Source: Argyresthia goedartella
Taxonomy: Eukaryota > Arthropoda > Insecta > Lepidoptera > Argyresthiidae
DNA: 64,000 nt
Reading direction: 5' to 3'
NCBI GenBank assembly: GCA_949825045.1
Contig: OX463816.1
Location: 20,781,243 to 20,845,242 of the forward strand
Below the pieces are notes generated by a model. That model searched no databases. It saw only the letters and a list, made by a program, of their open reading frames with translations, and was not told where the DNA came from. The translations under genes and the position numbers were made by a program. This document shows, piece after piece, positions 56,981-64,000 of this stretch. The first letter of the stretch is position 1. Each line of letters opens with the position of its first letter.

Positions 56981-57330
56981 TCTTTCAATACCACATACAA
57001 ACATATGAATGCGCCTGGTTACGTACAAGGAGTAATAAAATAGCCGCGCCAATAACTTTGTAATAACCTCTCTGCCATTTTGAAAAAAAAAACTGAATCG
57101 ACAAAAAAAACATGTAAAGATCTAGCCTGCTCACAGAATTTCACGAGGATCGGTTGAGAAATGCGACCTGTAGACGAGAATATCCGCATAGAAATACGAA
57201 AGCATTTGTGCCCATGCTGAAACCGAGACGCCTCGTCGCGCTACTCGCTCGCTTGCTCAATGAGCTGTAAACAATAATATTGTTCGTCTCCTATGAAACA
57301 TCGGACTTCTTTGAGTAAAAACGAAAAAAA
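56981..57330 (-). repeat. Repeat A fragment plus associated repeat
   Basis: 56981-57065 (TCTTTCAATACCACATACAA, GCGCCTGGTTACGTACA, AATAACTTTGTAA) matches the interior of repeat A. 57110-57290 (AATTTCACGAGGATCGGTTG, GCGACCTGTAGACGAGAA, CTCGCTCGCTTGCTC) is a further interspersed repeat without coding capacity. Confidence 0.6.
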
Positions 57331-57931
57331 AAGCGGTAAGTGCGAGTCGGACTCGCGCACGAGGGGCTCCGCACCACCATACAATGGTAGGCATGGTGTG
57401 GAGTGAATAATTTGGATTCAAATAGCAAAATGTTGTTTACAAAGTTATTCGTGCGGCAACTTTCATACTCCATGTGCGTAACCAGGTGCATTTATAAGTT
57501 TGTTTATGGTTTACAGATAAATAAAAAACCTTGGCAATTCCAGGTGGGTTTTCCTATAATCTTTGACTTAAGTTCTATATTCTGTATTTTTTTCATAATT
57601 TTAGACTTAGTTTCGGAGATAAGGGGTAATTTTTTGCTCTTTTTAGATGATAACTTCTAAAGAGCCCTTTTCAATAAGACTTATTACGGTGTTTTTTTTT
57701 TGTTTTGTCATTTTATCCAATCCACTTTTTGTAGGCAATATTCTTTCATATTAGACTTGAATTATGTTGCGGATAACCGCAAGTACATATAACAGATAAG
57801 TATTTTTGCGGAAATTTTGAAGACTATCTATTATAGTTCCTGAGAAAAGTGCCTGTGACAGAGGACGGACGGACGGACGGACACGCGAGTTATCCTATAA
57901 GGGTTCCTCCTTTTGAGGTAGGGAACCCTAA
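57331..57931 (+). repeat. Repeat A, diverged long copy
   Basis: Starts AAGCGGTAAGTGCGAGTCGG, includes GTTTACAAAGTTATTCGTGC and AACCAGGTGCATTTATAAG, and ends with a GGAC run (57866-57881) and a diverged terminal block GGGTTCCTCC...GGTAGGGAACCCTAAT. The interior (57500-57830) differs from the other copies. Confidence 0.7.
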
Positions 57932-58237
57932 TTATCTGAACAATATTAATTTTTTCTTGTGTATGTACACACTGGCCACTTGTGCCATTAAATATGTTAT
58001 CAGATGTTGTCATGATTAAAATAAAATGAAAATGTATAATTATAATACAATATTACTTTAAAAACGTAAGATGAGCTACTGTTTTATCTATATTAATGAA
58101 CATGATCTGAAGAAATCGCTTATGTAACGTAATTAAACTTTCACAAAAGCTAAACTTGTGTATTTTTATCTCAGCATATGTAGTATAATAAATAGGCACG
58201 TCTATATAATTAAATGCATTTAAAATAATAAATTAAA
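57932..58237. other. AT-rich intergenic DNA
   Basis: Nothing recognised. Confidence 0.4.
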
Positions 58238-58323
58238 ATTCATAATTCATAATTTCTTTATTGCACACAAATAATATATAGACAACAAGGCTTACATAAC
58301 AATAGTGTACAAAGGCGAGCTTA
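58238..58323 (-). repeat. LINE 3' end (repeat C), interrupted by a MITE
   Basis: ATTCATAATTCATAATTTCT, TTTATTGCACACAAATAAT and AAAGGCGAGCTTATCTCT; the remainder (ATCTCTTCTAGCAAACC) reappears after the MITE at about 58906. Confidence 0.75.
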
Positions 58324-58908
58324 TCTCTAATAAGCAGAGATAGTAATAGGTAGGGCTTATTAGCCTGAACTTCGAGGAACAGAAGCGAAAAGTGGAGTCG
58401 TCGTTAGAGCATTAATTTTTTGGGACAATAATTTGTCTTAGTTATGGGGCAAAGTTTGAATGTATTAAAATAAATCTCGTAGTGTGCTAAGATATTTTTT
58501 GAGAGAATATGTAATAAAATTACAGTAAATTACAGTGAATTCGGTTTCGGAGTCCACGTGTAAGTAATTTTTCCTCACGTTTCTTGCTATAACAATGATA
58601 TCTTAAAAAATGTTTTCTCTTTACCGATTAAGCCAAAAAAGTAATTTCACCTTTTTATCAATATTGACAGAAAAAAAACTGAAATATAATTTTATAATAT
58701 TACTGTAAATTTATAACATATTCTCTCAAAAAATATCTTAGCACACAACGAGATTTATTTTAATACATTCAAACTTTGCCCCAAAAGTAGGACAAATTAT
58801 TGTCCCAAAAAATAAAAGCTCTAACGACGACTCCACTTTTCGCTTCTGTTCCTTGAAGTTTAGGTTAATAAGCCCTACCTATTCCTATCACTGCTAATAA
58901 GAGATATC
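58324..58908. mobile_element. MITE with ~210-bp terminal inverted repeats
   Basis: The left arm (58324-58530) and right arm (58700-58908) are complementary over AATAGGTAGGGCTTATTA, GAACAGAAGCGAAAAGTGGA, GTCGTCGTTAGAGC, GGGACAATAATTTGTC and TTTTTTGAGAGAATATGT. A ~170-bp unique centre separates them. It splits a LINE 3' end; TATCTCT is present at both junctions and may be the duplicated target. Confidence 0.85.
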
Positions 58909-59471
58909 TCTTCTAGCAAACCAAACATATAATATTATATTTGTTACGAAAAACAATCACAATGTAACATTATAAGTAAATATTGAAGTGTGCTACCTAC
59001 ATATTTAAACATTTAAGTTCATACATAAGATCATCAACATTCATACATATAAATGACAAGTCATTGGCTAAACTCCATAAAATAATAATTAGCAACATTA
59101 AACACACATAACAAGTCATTTTGAACACAATACGTATTCATAAATGGTTATTATTACCGAATATTTACGTTCAAGTCGAACGACCGATTTTAAAAATAGT
59201 TATGCAAACCTTACTTAACTATTTATAGGTGATCTTCCGCATCAGTATTTACGGAAACGAAAATGTATCACCGTCGTTGGTTTATTATACCCATTTCCAT
59301 ACATTTCATTATACAAGGCAGTTTGTCACGCTCTATATTATACTTACAGCTAGTTACAAAAACGATCTTTGAATTTTGAAGTTCCTTTAAACGCTAATCG
59401 GCGTTACGTGAAGGCGTGTGAACTGTCATAATATTACGTACTCAGAAATAAGAGCCATGTCGTAGTAGTTT
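58909..59471. other. AT-rich intergenic DNA
   Basis: No gene or recognised repeat. Confidence 0.4.
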
Positions 59472-59680
59472 AGTTTCATAAGAATATCACTCGAGAGTTT
59501 TAATGCCTAATAATGTATAGTTACATACATATGTATATCATAAGCTCTCTTTGATGTGTTCAGGAACCGCATGTTCGCCCGGCATTGTGGCATTGATTAA
59601 TGCTCTGCACTTGTTTAGCTTGTTCAGTAATACCAACATCACAAACAAACTAGGCGCGGCACGCAGGCGGGCGTCGGCGT
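59472..59680 (-). repeat. Repeat B, copy 2
   Basis: Homologous to 30207-30440, including the right arm of the hairpin there (ATCACTCGAGAGTTTTAATG). The minus frame ends MPGEHAVPEHIKESL then TGA/TTATGA context, collinear with copy 1. Confidence 0.6.
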
Positions 59681-59736
59681 TCGATATTTGAATGGCATAA
59701 TATTTCGAAAAAATATAATAATGTAATATGTATATA

Positions 59737-60521
59737 CCTAGTCGGTCCTTAAGTTCTGTCACAAGGTTTTTGATAGATAAAACTCAGCAATAAACTTTTT
59801 CTTATTTGTATTATACATGATTAAAAAGCTTATTTTATACGAATCAAATTGCAATACAATACATTTTGTACGATTATCGCAATATGACAAAAATCCTTAT
59901 AACTTGAAACAATCGCAAACCCAAAACACGCCGCAACTGACAAAAATACCACTTACCACAAATTTAATAAAAAAACAGTGTTCCAGATAACCAACAAGCT
60001 TTTTTTTATTTATTCTGAAACCTCGATTTTAGACCATGCTTAACAACTAGCATTTGATTTTCTGTTAGCTTTCAGTTCCAACTGCTCCCAAAGAGAACTT
60101 TACGTACTTTTTACGTTTTCAGAAAAACGTATAAAAATGATCTTGTGGGCAACAAGTAGACTACGTAAAATGTGAATATGAAAATTAGTTTTACCAAGAC
60201 TTAGTTATCTTATGCTTCAAAATGAAGGTAACGGGTTCAGAGAGGGTTCTGACTAAAATCTCACGTAAGTTTGAAAGGTTTTAAGAGTCATGGAAAAAAG
60301 ATAAAGTGAATCACGTCCATATTTTTTATTGGTTAAAAAAGTGCAAAATCTCTGAAGAAACTAGCATTTGTGTAATATGGCTTTAAGAATTTAAATCCAA
60401 TAATCGTTCTAATTTATCAGTATTTAATGAGCTATCAAACCATATATAGTATTAAATAAAAATAAACTTGGTATTATTTACTATGCGGCAAAATATTTGT
60501 GACAGAAATGGACCGACTATG
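59737..60521. mobile_element. Mariner-like MITE or decayed mariner (785 bp)
   Basis: Left end CCTAGTCGGTCCTTAAGTTC then TGTCACA, right end (complement) CATAGTCGGTCCATTTCTGT then CACA; TA flanks both sides (59735-59736, 60522-60523). The ends resemble those of the intact mariner at 30802 (AGTCAGGTCATAAGTTCTGT). The interior has no transposase frame. Confidence 0.7.
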
Positions 60522-60545
60522 TATATATATGTAATAATGTAATAT

Positions 60546-62500
60546 ATGAGTTTTACCAAGCAGTATATCATTATCAGCCAGGGATCTATCCTAGGTCCGT
60601 TGTTATTTATCATTATGATGAATGACCTGGAATTAGAGCTCAAATACGCCAATTGCCTTCTGTATGCGGACGATCTGAAACTGATACTTCCCGTGAGTTC
60701 AGAGGATGATTGTAGTTTGTTGCAGGAAGATCTTGAAGCGGTTCATAGGTGGAGTGTGAACAACAATACTGTATATAATTTAATACTGTATATGTTATGT
60801 AATGTCCTTTACGCGCTCTTCTCTGCCTATAAGCGCGACGTATACACTCGGTATGACTCGAGTGTATTCGATTAAGGACCTCGGTGTTACGTTCGACCCT
60901 AAACTTACATTCCATGAGCACATGAGCACTTTAGCCAAGGAATGCTTTAACCTCTGGAATGTCCCTGTACAGCGAATCTCGTGGACCCTAACGCGTCCAA
61001 GGTTCTGGCGAAAATAAACTTTCAATCGACTTGCGTTAGGAATTTGATAAGTTTGTTAGGTTATTTTATCAGTTTCCTTACATGTTATGTACCATAATAA
61101 AGTTTATGAAATTACCTATATTGTGATGTATAGCACTCACATGAGATAATAAAGTTGATAAGGCTTTTCATCGATTGTTTGCAGAATCCATTATTTGACA
61201 CTGACACCTCTAATTATATTTCGTTCTTACGGGCCAAACACAAAACTTACACTATTTTCCATTTTTCCCATCACCACTATTAATTTCTCCAGCGATAAGA
61301 TGTATTATTTTATTACAAAACACAGTAATTACTTCACAATAAATAAATATTGACAAACATAAGATGTAAGTCTGCGGCCGACCTGCCCAAAATAGCGACA
61401 TGGCTTGGTATTTTATTTATTTTGATCTAATTTGGCTGTCTCAATGTCAGTTCCAATCATATCACACGGTTGCCAACTAAACTACTCATAATCTAAGACT
61501 ACTTCCGGGAACATTCTGAAACTTGGTGAATATTCATGAAACGTCGAAGTTTGCAATACTTTCTATGCGCTTATGCAGCGCACAGGACGCTAGCCGCCCA
61601 AAAAAGTTATGCGCATAGGACGTTTGACGGGTTAAACGACTGGGGTTCATGAGTAGATAGTAAGGATTTCCGGAACCTGGGTGTGGTCCAGCTTCTATAC
61701 AGGGCCCTACTGAGAACCAAACTGGAATCTAGCTCGGTTGTTTGGAATCCGCACGAAAGCTCTTACATACTTTTGCTCGAGAAGGTACACAAAGCTTTCC
61801 TACAATACCTGAATAAGAGGAAATTTGGATACTATCCTTACCTTCATCCATCCGCTTTAATATTGGGTATGCTCGGATACAACTCACTAGAGGTCAGACG
61901 TAACACCGAGCAGCTTCTGACTGTGTGTCTATTGTTGCGAGGCGACAGTGACTGCGTCGCGCTTGTCGGTGCGGTATGCGCGCTATTCGTGCCCGACAAA
62001 TATACCCGCGCGCGCAGGCGCCGGCAGCTATTAGCGGGCGGCACGCACTGTTGGCTGCGGCACCTCTGACTGATCTGTTTGGTGATGCATGGAGACATAT
62101 TGTGCGAGAATGTGGAAGGTTTTGCGAGATGAATATGTGACTGTGTTTAATTTGTAATTTGAAATATTTAAATTGAAGATTAATTTTATAGCTGACATTT
62201 AGAATTAATTGACTGTATTTAATTTGTGTTGTCATATTTGTAATTTGAATTATTGTAATTTGGATTTAATATTAAGCTGACATACTTATTGAAGTGAAAT
62301 GAACAATTTGTAATTTAATTTCTTGTTATATATGTTATCAATGCTATCCTTGTTCGGTATATTAGAATTATTTTCGTAATGTTGTACTTTAAAAAAAAAA
62401 CTCTTTGCCGGGCGTATGCTCACGTCTGCTGCGTGGCGTAGTAGCGAGGGTATGATGCAGTTAGATAAGTATTGAGTCATACTAGTTCATGCTGAGTATT
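60546..62500 (+). mobile_element. Degenerate LINE fragment (RT domain to 3' UTR)
   Basis: 60570-60770 encodes SQGSILGPLLFIIMMNDLEL and YADDLKLILPV of the RT palm. A frameshift follows; 60830-60960 gives SIKDLGVTFDPKLTFHEHM. 61020-61640 is unrelated AT-rich insert or decayed sequence. 61683-62069 resumes with LLYRALLRTKLESSSVVWNP and the C-terminal FVPDKYTRARRRRQLLAGG. A 3' UTR follows to about 62500. Jockey/CR1-like RT; inactive. Confidence 0.75.
60570..62069 (+). pseudogene. LINE ORF2 C-terminal pseudogene
   Basis: Three open pieces in two frames (60570-60790, 60850-60960, 61683-62069) cover RT palm, thumb and the C-terminal basic region. At least one frameshift near 60780 and a ~650-bp interruption prevent a continuous product. 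Confidence 0.75.
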
Positions 62501-62952
62501 TTACAATGTAGTTATTGTAGTTAAAGTCTAGTCTGCTGGGCGACAGCTGGTTGACGGAGTTGACTGTTATATATATATGTGAATATTATCTGTGCTATAC
62601 AATATCAAATGCAATCACAAAACGAGCAAATTAAAAACTAAATGAGCTAATGATATCGACAATGATTAGCGTAATTAGTGAATATGAACAAAAAAACTGA
62701 CTGAATTGTGCGAAAACATACTGAATGGTTTAGCTAACGCTTACTGGCTAATTTTCGTTTAATAAACGCTATCTTGGGCGAAGTGGTGGGTTATGGTAAA
62801 GGATAAAAATAAAGATCTTTATCCTTCATGTTAGGTTGACACCTAAGAAAATACCGTTTTGTATTATAAGTTGCTCGAATGAAGGTTTTGCATAAGTTTT
62901 GCAAATTTCTTGTCGCTGTCAGTTTTTCGCACTTATGCAATGTAGTTACTGA
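62501..62952. other. 3' flank of the RINT1-like gene, with a fragment of the modular MITE core
   Basis: 62811-62845 (GATCTTTATCCTTCATGTTA) is the complement of the ACATGNAGGATAAA part of the MITE core. The rest is AT-rich; 62803-62812 holds AATAAA on the plus strand. Confidence 0.4.
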
Positions 62953-63907
62953 CTAGAAGAGGTCTGCTAACGATGGTGGCGTAGTCTCCATCAGGTCGGT
63001 CCGTCTGCCCAGAACGGTGGCGGCGTCGGCACAGCCTACATGGAGTATGGACAGACTCTCCAGGGCCTGCTGGGCGGCCGTCGGCTGACGTAGGAGAGTG
63101 TGTTGAAGGCGACGCGCTTTCTCGTAGTCCATGTTGAGGAGTTGGCATGCTTCCATTAGACTGTGGGGGGATTGACCGGTTAAGAGGGAATCCGGGTGAC
63201 CGTTTAAAGTTAACAGACAATTTGGCTCGCGAACGATTCGATCTGACCCGGCCGACTAGTTTTTGTAGAGACTGATGGCAGAATTAATGTTTTCTAAACA
63301 AACAAAACAAACATACATATATAGGGATATTTATTGCTTCTGGCCCTCAACCAGTCTACCCTGTCTCGTAGGAACCAGAAACAGCGACGTAACACACATT
63401 TAAACATCCAAGATCTAGTCTTTTTTTTTGGGTCAAGAGTTTGTTTTGATGTTTCAATTCTATCGGTCATAAAGTCTAGGTCTGGTCAGGATCGGCTCCA
63501 ATTCGTCGCAAGCTTCAAGCGCACAATGTCAAGTCACAGACCAGGGAGGCGGGTCATGGCTCCTTTGGCACCCCCTCGCTTAGATCCGCCTTTCGTATCG
63601 TGCTCAGCTGATGTATTTCATGGTATGTAGCCCTATGGTGACGATGGCGATGGTTAAAGTTATAACCCCTTAAAGTTAGGGTTTTCTCTCCCCAGCCGGA
63701 ATTCCAACCCGGGACCTCTTTTGGGAGGCAGAGCATCGAGCCGCAACACCAGTGGTCGTCAAGTAATTCAGTTACTTACAGTGGCAGATTGTTGGTGCTG
63801 CTAGCGAGCTTCTGCGGCGGCGCGAGCGCAGGCAACAAGTTCCTCTTCACGTCGTGAGTGAACTGGATGGTGCCGCCAGCGTTCCACCATGACGACAGGA
63901 CCACCTC
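62953..63907 (-). CDS. Rint1: RINT1 (RAD50 interactor 1) orthologue, last two coding exons (partial)
   Basis: The penultimate exon is 63907-63780 (acceptor TTTCCAG, donor CT|GTAAGT); the last is 63160-62953, ending in TAG. Phases match (two bases carried over, completed by the first T of the last exon). The sequence EVVLSSWWNAGGTIQFTHDV followed by KRNLLPAL and MEACQLLNMDYEKARRL matches the C-terminal end of RINT1/TIP20 proteins (E-V-I/V-L ... GG..Q...D..RNL.P... EAC..LN). RINT1 works with ZW10 and NAG in the NRZ/Dsl1 tether for Golgi-to-ER retrograde vesicles and in the G2/M checkpoint through RAD50. The last 111 codons are in the window; the 5' part continues past 64000. The final ~40 residues are poorly conserved in the family. 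Confidence 0.8.
63310..63760 (-). mobile_element. SINE copy (family 1) in the last RINT1 intron, with internal insertion
   Basis: The body ATTTATTGCTTCTGGCCCTC, AACCAGAAACAGCGACG and AAACATCCAAGATCTAGTC ends about 63430. The tRNA-like head with B box (complement of GGAATTCCAACCCGGGACC, 63698-63716) is at 63690-63760. The stretch 63430-63690 between them is an extra insertion. Confidence 0.6.
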
Positions 63908-64000
63908 CTGGAAATATCGTTATAACGGTTAATATTAATATTGTGACTCTGTTGCAGTCAAAATTATTAATGTAACTCGCCTCAAACCAAAGTGGTAACA
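63908..64000 (-). other. RINT1 intron at the right edge
   Basis: Intron sequence upstream of the penultimate exon, with a polypyrimidine-poor acceptor; no further exon starts before the window ends. Confidence 0.5.

Overview
The window is eukaryotic nuclear DNA, almost certainly from a moth or butterfly (Lepidoptera). Genes are widely spaced and split by short-exon GT-AG introns. Intergenic DNA is AT-rich and packed with repeats typical of lepidopteran genomes: tRNA-derived SINEs, LINE 3' ends carrying the TTATTGCAC / GGCGAGCTTATCTCT signature, a GTCC/GGAC-cored 'gggttccgtaccc' repeat, MITEs, and hAT, mariner, Crypton, Ty3/gypsy and LINE copies. The protein families are insect ones (IR75-type ionotropic receptor, insect SLC17 transporter). 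Nothing prokaryotic is present.

Layout. 1-258: N-terminus of an unrecognised gene running off the left edge. 698-859: a small ORF behind a good 3' splice site. 1151-4576: a PIF/Harbinger-type MITE (TTA target duplication) split by an apparently intact hAT transposon at 1374-4378 (8-bp duplication CTTGGAAT). 5147-9272: a dead LINE on the minus strand. 9456-19485: repeats only (SINEs, a TIR element, an array of degenerate ~165-190 bp monomers with an inverted segment, a 1.1-kb foldback). 19707-24079 (minus): a complete 11-exon ionotropic receptor gene, 649 codons, whose splice phases I could close end to end. 24080-40000: intergenic DNA with palindromes, a complete DD37D mariner inside a LINE, and a truncated Ty3/gypsy element. 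40184-56097 (plus): an SLC17/MFS anion transporter with a ~12.3-kb first intron that holds a broken Crypton and several MITEs; 26309-26456 is a candidate alternative first exon. 56100-62900: repeats, a 0.6-kb MITE, a mariner-like MITE and a LINE. 62953-63907 (minus): the last two coding exons of a RINT1 orthologue, the rest lying beyond the right edge.

The three recognisable host genes have unrelated jobs: chemosensation, membrane anion transport, and Golgi-ER tethering. I see no operon-like or cluster logic.

The most unusual structure is not a gene. A ~130-bp core (TTCTTACATGTTCAACCTAA through CACCTAAGCTACCGCA to TTTGCCCTGATATTT) recurs in at least five elements that carry three different sets of inverted-repeat arms. 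At least four further short hairpins have unrelated arms but similar GAGC-rich loops.
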